Positions 1 to 10,378 of a stretch of DNA of 64,000 nucleotides are shown here, piece after piece; position 1 is the first letter of the stretch, and each line of letters opens with the position of its first letter. The stretch is from Salinilacustrithrix flava (GTDB lineage: Bacteria > Actinomycetota > Acidimicrobiia > Acidimicrobiales > Salinilacustritrichaceae). The DNA lies in assembly GCF_041228405.1 (NCBI RefSeq), contig NZ_CP133888.1, forward strand, positions 1,054,001-1,118,000. Reading direction: 5' to 3'. Position numbers and translations under genes: made by a program. A model generated the notes under the pieces. It had not been told where the DNA came from. It was given only the letters and a program-made list of their open reading frames with translations, and made no database searches.

Positions 1-332
1 TCGACCTGCACGGGGATGCCGTCCCCCCGGCTCCAGGCCACGAGCACGTCGGAGATCCCGGGAGGCAACGGATCGACCCCGGCCGCAGCGGCGAGGGCGG
101 CCACGTGGGCCGTCCAGGCCCGCGCGCCGGAGGGGGCGATGGCGGCGTCGAGCGTGAGGGCGCGGCCGGCGACGTCGAGGCGGCGCAGCACGGCGGCCCA
201 GCTGGTGGCCTCGGCACCGGCGACGAGCAGGTCGCGGGCGGCGGCTGCGTCGCCGTCCAGGACCGACCCGAGGGCTTCGACGACGACGCGCGACGCCGGC
301 GCGCTGGTGAGCGCACCACCCGGATCGGACAT
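1..332 (-). CDS. hypothetical protein, 3' end outside window
   Basis: An open minus-strand frame of 110 codons runs off the left edge. It reads as an Ala/Val/Leu-rich, probably helical soluble protein, with no signal peptide or membrane segment in the visible part. I do not recognise the family. The start is taken as the ATG at 332; an in-frame GTG at 341 adds three residues and is equally possible, since neither has a clear ribosome binding site. The gene is divergent from the monooxygenase, leaving about 140 nt for both promoters. Codon-position GC bias supports this strand over the opposing frame. Confidence 0.5.
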   Translation of the reverse strand, partial: MSDPGGALTSAPASRVVVEALGSVLDGDAAAARDLLVAGAEATSWAAVLRRLDVAGRALTLDAAIAPSGARAWTAHVAALAAAAGVDPLPPGISDVLVAWSRGDGIPVQV

Positions 333-470
333 CTCGGTCACATCGGATGGTTCGCCGCCGGCCGATGCACCTCCTACTGCGTCCGAGCCGCTTCCGGGAC
401 GTGGCCGGGGTGCCCGCCGCAGGATACGGTCGTTGCCAGAACTCGTCGTCATGCTCCAGGGGGTCCCTTC

Positions 471-1967
471 GTGCCACGCATCGCCATCATCGGCTCCGGC
501 TTCGCCGGCATGGGCCTGGGCATCCAGCTCAAGCAGCAGGGCATCGACACGTTCACGATCTTCGAGAAGGCCGATGCCATCGGTGGCACGTGGCGGGCGA
601 ACACCTACCCCGGCGCCGAGTGCGACATCCCCTCCGCGCTGTACTCGTACTCGTTCGAGAACTTCGACTGGCCCAACAAGTGGTCCCACCAGCCGGTGAT
701 CAAGGACTACCTCGAGCACTGCGCCGAGACCTACGGGCTCTGGGCCCACATCCGCCTCGAGACGCCGGTGACCGAGCTGCGCTGGGTGGAGGAGGTCGGC
801 GCCTGGGACGTCGACGCCACCCCGGAGGGTGGGGAGACCACGACCGAGCGCTACGACGTGGTGGTCTCGGCCACCGGCCAGCTGAGCCGGCCCCGCTGGC
901 CCGACATCGACGGGCTCGACTCCTTCGCCGGACCGGTCTTCCACTCCGCCGAGTGGGATCACTCGGTCGACCTGAAGGGCAAGCGGGTCGCGTCCATCGG
1001 CGCCGGCGCGAGCGCGGTGCAGTACGTGCCCCAGATCGCCAAGGATGCAGCGAAGGTCACCGTCTTCCAGCGCACGCCGAACTGGATCATCCCGAAGAAC
1101 GACCGGGACTACACCGAGATCGAGAAGTCCCTCATCCGCCGCAGCCGGGTGGCGCGCAACCTGCGCCGGTTCATGATCTTCGCCCGGGCCGAGCTGCTCG
1201 GGTACGACCTCATGCACCAGAAGTCCTTCGTGCGCGACTTCATGCAGAAGTTCGCGGTGAAGAACCTGCAGGAGAAGATCAGCGACCCCGACAAGGTGGC
1301 CAAGCTGACGCCCGACTACCCGATGGGCGCCAAGCGGGTCCTGTTCTCCGACGACTTCTACGAGGCGATCGAGGAGCACGACGTCGACATCGTCACCGAC
1401 CGGATCGACAAGGTCACCGGCGACGCCATCGTCACGGTGTCGGGGATGGACCAGGACCACGTCGAGCACCAGGTCGACGTCATCGTCGTGGGCACCGGGT
1501 TCCACACCCAGGACTTCCTCACGCCGATGACGGTGACCGGACCCGAGGGCCGGAACCTGAACGAGCAGTGGCAGGAGGGCCCCCAGGCCCACCTCGGCCT
1601 CACCGTGTCCGGCTTCCCGAACCTGTTCTTCATGTACGGCCCCAACACGAACCTGGGCCACAACTCCATCGTGTTGATGATCGAGTCGCAGTGCCGCTAC
1701 ATCCTGTCGGCCCTGCGCCAGATGGCGGCCCGGTCGATCCAGGCGATCGAGGTGAAGGCCGAGGTGCAGCAGGCCTACAACGACGAGCTGTCCCGCCGCC
1801 TGGCCGACAGCGCCTGGGTGCTCATCGAGGACAGCTGGTACCTGCAGGGCGGCAAGGTCACCAACAACTGGGTGGGCCGCACCACCGAGTACCGCCGGCG
1901 CACCAACCACGCCGACCTCGACGAGTACCACCTGCGACCCAAGCCGGCGCTCACCAAGGCCGGCTGA
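471..1967 (+). CDS. flavin-containing Baeyer-Villiger monooxygenase
   Basis: A 498-residue class B flavoprotein monooxygenase, predicted to insert oxygen next to a carbonyl using FAD, NADPH and O2. The N-terminal FAD Rossmann motif GSGFAG spans residues 8-13. GGTWRANTYPG at 38-48 is typical of the family. The Baeyer-Villiger fingerprint FxGxxxHxxxW is present at 152-162 (FAGPVFHSAEW), and the NADPH Rossmann motif GAGASA lies at 177-182. The length is normal. The GTG start at 471 has a purine-rich site (CCAGGGGG) about 8 nt upstream and puts the FAD motif at the expected distance. The substrate (ketone, steroid or aldehyde) cannot be told from sequence. The gene ends in the palindromic repeat at 1969-2027, facing a convergent gene. 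Confidence 0.9.
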   Translation: MPRIAIIGSGFAGMGLGIQLKQQGIDTFTIFEKADAIGGTWRANTYPGAECDIPSALYSYSFENFDWPNKWSHQPVIKDYLEHCAETYGLWAHIRLETPVTELRWVEEVGAWDVDATPEGGETTTERYDVVVSATGQLSRPRWPDIDGLDSFAGPVFHSAEWDHSVDLKGKRVASIGAGASAVQYVPQIAKDAAKVTVFQRTPNWIIPKNDRDYTEIEKSLIRRSRVARNLRRFMIFARAELLGYDLMHQKSFVRDFMQKFAVKNLQEKISDPDKVAKLTPDYPMGAKRVLFSDDFYEAIEEHDVDIVTDRIDKVTGDAIVTVSGMDQDHVEHQVDVIVVGTGFHTQDFLTPMTVTGPEGRNLNEQWQEGPQAHLGLTVSGFPNLFFMYGPNTNLGHNSIVLMIESQCRYILSALRQMAARSIQAIEVKAEVQQAYNDELSRRLADSAWVLIEDSWYLQGGKVTNNWVGRTTEYRRRTNHADLDEYHLRPKPALTKAG

Positions 1968-1968
1968 C

Positions 1969-2027
1969 CGCTACACCACCACTGCCAGTTCCGATCTATC
2001 GAAACTGGCAGCAGTTCTCCTGTAGCG
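1969..2027. repeat. CTGCCAG-family palindrome, copy 1
   Basis: Nested inverted repeat between convergent genes. Outer arms are CGCTACA (1969-1975) and TGTAGCG (2021-2027). Inner arms CTGCCAGTTCCGAT (1982-1995) and ATCGAAACTGGCAG (1998-2011) pair with one mismatch around 2 nt. The left half is identical over more than 20 nt to copy 2 at 3671-3735. It probably forms a hairpin from either strand and ends both transcripts. There is no T-tract. Confidence 0.8.
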
Positions 2028-2033
2028 CGCGCC

Positions 2034-2924
2034 TCACATCCCGCCGAAGAGCTCCTCGTCCAGGACGGGCAGCAGGATCGCCTCCTTGAGCGTGGCATAG
2101 GTGTCGAGGCGCTCGATGTCCCCGTCGTCGTCGATCCAGGCGAAGGTGTAGGCGTCCTCGGCCTCCTTGAGCACGGCGTAGACGCCACCGTCGGCGTCGA
2201 AGATGGCCACGGCCTCGATGCCGTCGTCGGTGTCGACCACCGGCAGCGAGCCGCCGGCCTTGCCGACGGCGGCGGCCACGTACTCGACGGCGTCGATGAA
2301 GGTGGCGTGCTGCTCGGGGAGCTCCACGACCTCGTCCATGCCGGGCGTGCCGCGGACCACCGTCCAGCCGTCGTGGTCGACCCCTTCGACGACGAGCAGC
2401 GTGTCGCTCGGCAGGCGCACCTCGAGCGCCGGCAGCGTGATCCCCTCGCCGTCGTCGACGCCGAGCAGCACGGTGGCCACCGGACCGGGATCGAGGTCGT
2501 TGGCGGCGATCGCCGCGGCCTGTGCGGCATCGAGCGGGACCGGGTTCTGCTCCGGGGCGCCGTCCTGGAGGGGCGATCCGACGAACTCGTCGCCCGCCAG
2601 CAGGGACGTGCCGTCGATCGGCGAGCGCAGGCTGTCGAAGCCCACGGAGACGACGGCGACGCGCTCGCCGTCCTCGTCGTCCTCCAGCTCCACCGGGCCG
2701 ACGACGCTCCCGGTGGCGTAGATGCCGGCGGGGACGACGTCGCCGAGGCGGTCCTGGACCCACAGGTGGGCGAGCTGGCCGGGCCCGAGCAGGGCGGCCC
2801 GGTCGTCGGCGACCTCGAACTGGATCATCGCCTCGCCGTCGGCGAAGGCCGTGCCGAGGTCGATGTCGGTGGGGTCGACCTCGAAGACCCAGGCGGCGGG
2901 TGGGCGGGACGGCGCATCGGGCAC
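2034..2924 (-). CDS. hypothetical protein with EVE/PUA-like N-terminus
   Basis: A 296-residue very acidic cytosolic protein. The first ~85 residues begin WVFEVDPTDIDL and continue with a GDxVPAGIYATGSVVGPV-like strand pattern, resembling EVE/PUA-like modified-base-binding domains (inference from pattern only). The remainder holds two alpha/beta stretches I cannot assign. The start is GTG 2924. A TAGGGT box sits exactly 6 nt upstream with no ribosome binding site, which fits a leaderless mRNA. It is divergent from the histidine kinase (53 nt) and convergent with the monooxygenase. No membrane segment is visible. Existence is well supported; function is not. Confidence 0.75.
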   Translation of the reverse strand: MPDAPSRPPAAWVFEVDPTDIDLGTAFADGEAMIQFEVADDRAALLGPGQLAHLWVQDRLGDVVPAGIYATGSVVGPVELEDDEDGERVAVVSVGFDSLRSPIDGTSLLAGDEFVGSPLQDGAPEQNPVPLDAAQAAAIAANDLDPGPVATVLLGVDDGEGITLPALEVRLPSDTLLVVEGVDHDGWTVVRGTPGMDEVVELPEQHATFIDAVEYVAAAVGKAGGSLPVVDTDDGIEAVAIFDADGGVYAVLKEAEDAYTFAWIDDDGDIERLDTYATLKEAILLPVLDEELFGGM

Positions 2925-2930
2925 GAGGTG

Positions 2931-2936
2931 ACCCTA
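2931..2936 (-). promoter_or_regulatory. leaderless -10 box TAGGGT
   Basis: TAGGGT on the minus strand, separated by 6 nt from the GTG at 2924. This is the spacing expected if transcription begins at the start codon. Confidence 0.5.
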
Positions 2937-2977
2937 CGGGCGCTCCGACGGTCGTCCCACGGCGACGGTGTGCTCCC

Positions 2978-3670
2978 ATGGGGGCCGTGGCCGCCCACGA
3001 CCCGCAGACGCCCGAGGCCGAGGACCTGGTCCGCTTCGTGCGCATGGTCTCCCACGGCCTCCGCAACCCGCTCGCCATCGCCACCGGGATGCTCGACCTG
3101 CTGGCGCAGCTCGCCGGCCCGGAGCTCGACGAGGAGTCCCGCGAGCTGCTGACCCGGTCGTCCGCCGCGGTCCACCGGACCGCGGACATGGTGCTGAGCG
3201 TCCAGCGCTACATCGGGGCCCAGCACCGCCCGCTGCAGACCGGACCGGTCGACCTGGGCGAGGTGGCGACGTGGGTCGCGGAGCAGCTGGACCCCGACGA
3301 GGTCGTCGTGCAGGTGGCGGACGGGCTCCCGACGGTGGCCGCCGACCGGGACATGGTCGAGTGGGTGTTCCACGAGCTGCTCGACAACGCCCGGCACCAC
3401 GCCGGTGGCGACGGGGCGGTCACCGTCACCGTCGACGGCCGGCGGGCCGGGGACCGCTGGCTGGTGTCGGTGACCGACGACGGCACCGGCATCCCGACCG
3501 ACCGCCACGACGCTGCCTTCGTCGAGGGCGAGCGCCTGGAGCGCTCCGGGGGCGGGCTCGGCCTCGGGCTCACCACGGTTCGGGCGGTGCTGGCCCGCCA
3601 CGGCGGGGAGGCATGGCTGGAGGACGCGCCCGACGGCGGCCTGCGGGCCGTCACCGCCTGGCCCGCCTGA
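2978..3670 (+). CDS. small soluble sensor histidine kinase
   Basis: A 230-residue kinase made only of a HisKA dimerisation/phosphoacceptor region and a HATPase_c domain. The H-box is SHGLRNPL with His26, the N-box is HELLDNARHH (Asn137), the G1 box is DDGTGIP (about 167-173) and the G2 box is GGGLGLGL (191-198). There is no transmembrane helix and no PAS, GAF or other input domain ahead of the H-box, so it must be cytosolic and fed by a partner. No response regulator lies next to it, so it is an orphan here. The ATG at 2978 is the first start giving a full H-box. The gene ends at palindrome copy 2. Confidence 0.88.
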   Translation: MGAVAAHDPQTPEAEDLVRFVRMVSHGLRNPLAIATGMLDLLAQLAGPELDEESRELLTRSSAAVHRTADMVLSVQRYIGAQHRPLQTGPVDLGEVATWVAEQLDPDEVVVQVADGLPTVAADRDMVEWVFHELLDNARHHAGGDGAVTVTVDGRRAGDRWLVSVTDDGTGIPTDRHDAAFVEGERLERSGGGLGLGLTTVRAVLARHGGEAWLEDAPDGGLRAVTAWPA

Positions 3671-3735
3671 GCCACCGCTACACCACCACTGCCAGTTTCC
3701 AGGATCGGAACTGGCAGTTCCCCTGTAGCGGTGGC
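3671..3735. repeat. CTGCCAG-family palindrome, copy 2
   Basis: Between convergent stop codons. Outer arms GCCACCGCTACA (3671-3682) and TGTAGCGGTGGC (3724-3735) are a perfect 12-bp inverted repeat. Inner arms CTGCCAGTTTCC (3689-3700) and GGAACTGGCAG (3707-3717) pair with one bulged T. Same architecture as copy 1; likely a bidirectional terminator without a U-tract. Confidence 0.82.
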
Positions 3736-3743
3736 GAGGAGCG

Positions 3744-5908
<2,165 letters not shown>

Positions 5909-5909
<1 letters not shown>

Positions 5910-6640
5910 CACCTGCGCAGACGGCGCACCCGTCCGCGGACCTCCTGACCGCCGAGTCGGGCGCGGTCGGCGGCGGCGTGCCCGGCCGCGTACCCGGCCG
6001 GGTCGCTGGCGGTGACCCGCATGCGGCGCAGGTGCGGGAAGGCCGAGGCGAGCTCGTCCTCGACCGCGACCTCGCGGCTGCGCAGCACGGGCAGGAGCCC
6101 CTCGCCGTGGTCGCGCACGGCCTCGGACACGGTGGCCGCCGCGGCCTGGCGAAGCCGTTGCCCGATGCGGGACGCGTAGGCCACCAGGAAGGCCTGGCGG
6201 AACGCGCGCGACCGCGTGCGCGGGCTGGTGCCGGCCTGGAGCATCGCCCGGGTGCCCTGCACCAGCAGCGACGTGTAGAGGAGCTCGACCGTGGCCTGGT
6301 CGTCGGGGAAGCCGATGACGGTGGCGACGTTCCGGTCGGTGTCGAGCACGGCGCGGCACCGGTTGGCGCGGGCCAGCTCGGTGAGCAGCTGGAACTTGGG
6401 CCGGGCGTAGGGCGACTCCACCAGCAGCGTGCGGCCCTCGGGCCCGGCGCGGCTGCCCTCGCCCAGCATGGCCCGATCGATGGCGTGGCGGTCCATGAGC
6501 TGCTGGGCCTTGGCCGAGAGGGCCTCGGCCTCGTCGGGGTAGGTGGTGGATTCGGCCTTGGCGAGCAGCGACCGCACCTTGTGCAGCACGCCGGGGTCGG
6601 GGGCGCCGCCGCCGGCGCCGTCGGGATCGAGGTGAGCCAT
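5909..6640 (-). CDS. DUF2786 family protein
   Basis: A 243-residue protein. Residues ~20-56 match the DUF2786 pattern of a helical KVRxLLAKAE...EAExLxAKAQxLM segment, and the rest resembles the alpha/beta extension that usually follows in actinobacteria. The function of the family is unknown. The C-terminus is Arg-rich. Its stop overlaps the start of the E1 fusion gene (TGATG), so the two are probably one transcript. The ATG at 6640 is the only start that leaves the domain complete. There is no signal peptide or membrane helix. It is divergent from the CoA-transferase gene with 102 nt between starts. Confidence 0.8.
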
Positions 6641-6742
6641 CGCCCCATCATGTCGGCACCCTCCGACAGTCACGTCCGAGGACGCACGAGCCGAGGACCC
6701 CAGACCCTGTCGATGCCGCGTCGGTCTCGGTAGACACCTCTC

Positions 6743-8053
6743 ATGCGACGCCTCTCCGCCCACGACGCCGTGGACCTGTTCCAGGCCACCGACACCCTCG
6801 GCCTCCCGCTCGGACCATCCCAGCCGGCCGCGCTGCTCGAAGCGATGGGCAGCCGCAAGGACTGGGAGGACCTCAAGGTCTTCGGGGCGCTCGTCACCGT
6901 CCTCACCGACCTGTTCACCCATCCCCACGTCCACTACCTGAGCGGCTTCTTCGGCCCCCTCGAGCGGCTGCTGCGCGACAGCGGCGCCAACATCGGCTTC
7001 GCGCCCGCCGACTTCCGCCGCTTCGTCGCCCTGCTCGAGGACATCTCCCCCCGGGTGATGGCCACTGCGGCCTCGCCCCCCGACCGCGACGGGTGGTGCA
7101 GCCTGTCGCTCCACGCCGGCGCCAACACCGGATCGCTGCACGCCGCCGGCGCCGACCCCGACCGGCTGCTCGTCGTGGAGGTGAGCGACAGCTACCCGGT
7201 CACCTACGGGTGGGGCGAGCACGGGCACCGCCTCCACGTCGACGAGATCGACGTGCTCATCGAGTCCGACTCCACCCCCTACGAGATCGCCGACCCCGAG
7301 CCCACCGATGTCGAGCGCTCGATCGCCCGCCACATCCAGGGCCTGATCCCCGACGGGGCCACGCTGCAGACCGGCATCGGCGCCGTCCCGTCCGTGGTCG
7401 CGGCGCTCCTCGCCGAGGGTGACGGCGGTGACTACGGCATCCACTCGGAGATGTTCACCACCGGCCTGATGAAGCTGCACCAGGCCGGCAAGGTCTCCAA
7501 CATGCGCAAGGGCCAGTACGAGGGGGTGTCGGTCTGCACCTTCGCCGGCGGCACCCGCGAGCTCTACGACTGGCTCCACCAGAACCGCGAGGTGGCCTTC
7601 CTCCCCGTCGAGGTCGTGAACTCGCCCGAGCTCATCGGCGCCAACCGGTCGATGATCACGATCAACGCGGCCCTCTCGGTCGACATCCACGGCCAGGTCG
7701 TGGCCGACACCCGCAGCGGCGAGCAGTTCTCCGGCATCGGCGGCCACGAGGACTTCGTCGCCGGCACCGGACTCGCCCTGTCCGACCGCTCCATCCTGTG
7801 CCTGCCCTCCACCTACCGGGCCGGCGAGGAGGTCCGCTCCCGCATCGTCCCGTGGTTCGCCGCCGGCACCGTCATCACCACCCCACGGCACCAGGTGGAC
7901 GTCATCGTGACCGAGCACGGCGTCGCCGAGCTCCAGGGCAAGACCGTCCACCAGCGCGGCGAGGCGCTCGCCGCCATCGCCCACCCCGACTTCCGCGACG
8001 ACCTCCTCGAGGCCGCCGAGCGCGCCTCCGGCGGCGCCTCCCCCATGCCCTGA
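6743..8053 (+). CDS. acetyl-CoA hydrolase / CoA-transferase family protein
   Basis: A 436-residue class I CoA-transferase of the acetyl-CoA hydrolase / 4-hydroxybutyrate CoA-transferase type. It moves or hydrolyses the CoA of short acyl-CoAs through a glutamyl-CoA thioester. The likely catalytic Glu is Glu236 in GIHSEMFTTGL, and the C-terminal ITTPRHQVDVIVTEHGVAEL stretch is characteristic. The length is normal for the family. A near-consensus box TAGACA lies 6 nt before the ATG (6731-6736), so the message may be leaderless. The substrate cannot be decided. It stands alone, followed by 79 nt and the phospholipase gene on the same strand. Confidence 0.88.
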   Translation: MRRLSAHDAVDLFQATDTLGLPLGPSQPAALLEAMGSRKDWEDLKVFGALVTVLTDLFTHPHVHYLSGFFGPLERLLRDSGANIGFAPADFRRFVALLEDISPRVMATAASPPDRDGWCSLSLHAGANTGSLHAAGADPDRLLVVEVSDSYPVTYGWGEHGHRLHVDEIDVLIESDSTPYEIADPEPTDVERSIARHIQGLIPDGATLQTGIGAVPSVVAALLAEGDGGDYGIHSEMFTTGLMKLHQAGKVSNMRKGQYEGVSVCTFAGGTRELYDWLHQNREVAFLPVEVVNSPELIGANRSMITINAALSVDIHGQVVADTRSGEQFSGIGGHEDFVAGTGLALSDRSILCLPSTYRAGEEVRSRIVPWFAAGTVITTPRHQVDVIVTEHGVAELQGKTVHQRGEALAAIAHPDFRDDLLEAAERASGGASPMP

Positions 8054-8132
8054 CCGGGTCCCGAGGGGGTTCGCCGAGTGTTCACCCGCCGGCGGGGAGG
8101 AGCGGAGACCGGTCGGGACGAACAGTTCCGCC

Positions 8133-9734
8133 GTGGGCCTCTCTCGTCGCACCTTCATCAAGACCGCTGCCGTGGCCGGCGCCGGCGCTGCCGTCGGCGG
8201 CACCGCGCACGCCGACCTGGTGAACCTCGCCCGTCCGACGTCGCTCCTGCTCGACGCCCCGGCACCGAAGTTCCCCAACATCCAGCACGCGGTGGTGGTG
8301 ATGATGGAGAACCGGTCCGCCGACCACTACCTGGGGTGGTGGGGCGACCGGGAGGAGGTCCGCTTCGATGCCAGCACCCGCCTGCCCGGTCGGGAGACGT
8401 TCGACTTCGGCATCGGCGGCGAGCAGAACTGGGCCGGCCACCCCTACGTCGATCCCGGCCACAGCCACACCACCGGGCGGCGCCAGGTCATCGACCACGA
8501 CGGCGATGGCAGCCCCGATGGCTGGAGCACCACCGAGGACGGCGGCGACCGGCCCGGCACGGGCACCGACCGGTACGCCTCGAGCTACTACACCGCCGCC
8601 GACCTCCCCGTCATCGACCGGATCCTCCGGGACTTCACGTCCTTCGACCGGTACTTCACCTCGTGGATGGGCAACACGTACCCCAACCGCTACTACATGC
8701 ACTCGGCCCAGGCCCACGGCCTGAACAACAACGACTTCCCACCCCAGCGGATCGGCGAGAACCCGGCCTGGGCGGCCGGGTGGGACTGGCCGACGCTGTG
8801 GGACCAGCTGGACGCCAAGGGCGTGACGTGGAAGTACTACTTCTCGAACCTGCCCGTGATCGCCCTGTGGGGGCCGCGGTACCTCGCCAACACCCGTCCC
8901 ATCACCGAGTACTACGCCGACTGCGCCGCCGGCACCCTGCCGCAGGTCGCGTTCGTCGACCCGTTCTTCGTCGCTCCCGAGGGCCTGGCCAACGACGACC
9001 ACCCCCACGCCGACATCCGGCTCGGCCAGGAGTTCTTCAGCGACGTCACCACCGCGTTCATGCGCTCCCCCAACTGGGCCAAGGGCGCCATGTTCATCAA
9101 CTACGACGAGTGGGGCGGCTTCTTCGACCACGTGGTGCCGCCCGCCGTGGACGACACCGTCGACCCCTACGGCGCCTACGGCCCCGGCGAGGTGCCGGAC
9201 TACACGGTCGAGGGGCCGCACACCACCGGCCCGGACGACTTCGGGCTGTTCGGGTTCCGCACGCCGGCGTTCCTGCTCAGCCCCTACGCCCGCAACACCG
9301 GCGCCAACCTCCGGGCGCCGGCCGGGTCGATGCCGCCGCGGTCCAAGGGCAAGGCCCGGGGGCGGCGTTCCGACAGCGAGCCCACCGTGGACCGCACCCT
9401 CAGCGCCACGCTGGACCACGTGTCGATCCTGTCCTTCATCTGCGAGAACTGGGGCCTGCCCCAGACCGGTCAGTGGGACCCGGGACGCAGCCGTCACGCC
9501 ATCAGCACGATGCGCGATGCGTTCGATCCGACCATCGCCGACCCCGACCACCCCGGCGACCCCGAGGTCGACGTCGACGCCTACGACTACGTCGCCCCGC
9601 CGGAGGCGCGCACCACCGGCCTGCCCGTCCCGGAGAGCTCGGTGAGCGACCTGTGGGTCATGGCCGACTGGATCGAGGCGCAGGGCTACCGCATCAACAC
9701 CCGCTTCGCCGACGCCCTGCCCTTCACGCGCTGA
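8133..9734 (+). CDS. Tat-exported phospholipase C / acid phosphatase family phosphoesterase
   Basis: A 533-residue secreted phosphoesterase of the bacterial phospholipase C family (alkaline-phosphatase superfamily fold). The N-terminus MGLSRRTFIK is a twin-arginine signal with a hydrophobic stretch and cleavage probably after AHA near residue 27. Family motifs are ENRSADHYLG (59-68, metal and nucleophile region), DDHPHADIRLGQ and FINYDEWGGFFDHVVPP. The expected role is phosphodiester hydrolysis of phospholipids outside the cell, probably for phosphate or lipid supply. The GTG at 8133 places the RR motif at residues 5-6. The gene is monocistronic and convergent with the ArsC-like gene, 9 nt away. 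Confidence 0.92.
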   Translation: MGLSRRTFIKTAAVAGAGAAVGGTAHADLVNLARPTSLLLDAPAPKFPNIQHAVVVMMENRSADHYLGWWGDREEVRFDASTRLPGRETFDFGIGGEQNWAGHPYVDPGHSHTTGRRQVIDHDGDGSPDGWSTTEDGGDRPGTGTDRYASSYYTAADLPVIDRILRDFTSFDRYFTSWMGNTYPNRYYMHSAQAHGLNNNDFPPQRIGENPAWAAGWDWPTLWDQLDAKGVTWKYYFSNLPVIALWGPRYLANTRPITEYYADCAAGTLPQVAFVDPFFVAPEGLANDDHPHADIRLGQEFFSDVTTAFMRSPNWAKGAMFINYDEWGGFFDHVVPPAVDDTVDPYGAYGPGEVPDYTVEGPHTTGPDDFGLFGFRTPAFLLSPYARNTGANLRAPAGSMPPRSKGKARGRRSDSEPTVDRTLSATLDHVSILSFICENWGLPQTGQWDPGRSRHAISTMRDAFDPTIADPDHPGDPEVDVDAYDYVAPPEARTTGLPVPESSVSDLWVMADWIEAQGYRINTRFADALPFTR

Positions 9735-9743
9735 CCGGATCGA

Positions 9744-10115
9744 TCAGGCGTTCTCCTGCAGGAACGGCGCGACGCGCTCCGGGGGCCGTCCGATGATGGC
9801 CCGGCCGTGGAGCCACACGACCGGGCGCTCCATGAGCTCGGGGTGCTCGACCAGCAGGTCGACGACGGCGGTCGGGGTCGTGGCCTGCGACGTGTCGACG
9901 CCGGCCTTCTTCGCGTCGCCGTGGCGGATGAGGTCCGTCGGCGGGTCCTCGAGGCCGGCGACGATGGCGTCGAGCGTGGCCCGATCGGGCGGGCTGTCGA
10001 GGTAGCGCACCTCGTCGACGTCGACGCCGAGCTCGCCGGCGGTGGACACCGCCGCACGGGACTTCGAGCAGCGCGGGTTGTGGAAGATGGTGGGTCCGGT
10101 ACCGAGCGTGGACAT
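9744..10115 (-). CDS. ArsC-family arsenate reductase-like protein
   Basis: A 123-residue thioredoxin-fold protein of the glutaredoxin-dependent ArsC/Spx group. The motif HNPRCSKSR has the reactive Cys16. The conserved RxGD(A)K-like and RPVVW...IIGRPPE stretches match ArsC proteins that reduce arsenate. No arsenite pump or ArsR gene is nearby, so a housekeeping or unknown reductase role is just as likely. The ATG at 10115 has TACGTT exactly 6 nt upstream and no Shine-Dalgarno, suggesting a leaderless mRNA. Confidence 0.85.
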   Translation of the reverse strand: MSTLGTGPTIFHNPRCSKSRAAVSTAGELGVDVDEVRYLDSPPDRATLDAIVAGLEDPPTDLIRHGDAKKAGVDTSQATTPTAVVDLLVEHPELMERPVVWLHGRAIIGRPPERVAPFLQENA

Positions 10116-10121
10116 GGCCCG

Positions 10122-10127
10122 AACGTA
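10122..10127 (-). promoter_or_regulatory. leaderless -10 box TACGTT
   Basis: TACGTT on the minus strand, with 6 nt to the ATG at 10115. Confidence 0.45.
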
Positions 10128-10159
10128 GCCCCGCCACTGCAGCGTGGGACCCTGGACGG

Positions 10160-10378
10160 GTGACGTCCCCGCGCGGCATCGACGAGCCGCACTCGAGCCG
10201 GCTCGCTCCCGACCACCCGCAGCGGGACCTGATCCTCGCCGCCCACCGCGCCGCCGTGGACGCCGGCGAGCCCGGCTACCTCGACCCGGCCACCGGGCTG
10301 TTCGTGCTGACCGCCGTGGAGCTGGCTGCGGCGGGCTCGTGCTGCGAGCGCGGGTGCCGCCACTGCCCGTACGTCTGA
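10160..10378 (+). CDS. DUF5522-type small cysteine protein
   Basis: A 72-residue protein with the conserved C-terminus CCERGCRHCPYV, four cysteines likely to bind metal, preceded by a YLDPATGLFVLTAVEL segment. This matches a small actinobacterial/proteobacterial family of unknown function (DUF5522). It starts with GTG. Its last 103 nt overlap, antisense, the 3' end of the deacetylase gene on the other strand, an unusual convergent coding overlap. No signal sequence. Confidence 0.75.
   Translation: MTSPRGIDEPHSSRLAPDHPQRDLILAAHRAAVDAGEPGYLDPATGLFVLTAVELAAAGSCCERGCRHCPYV

Noticed and set aside
9744..10115. Arsenic resistance operon
   Set aside because: Only an ArsC-like gene; no ArsR, ArsB/Acr3 or ArsA neighbours.
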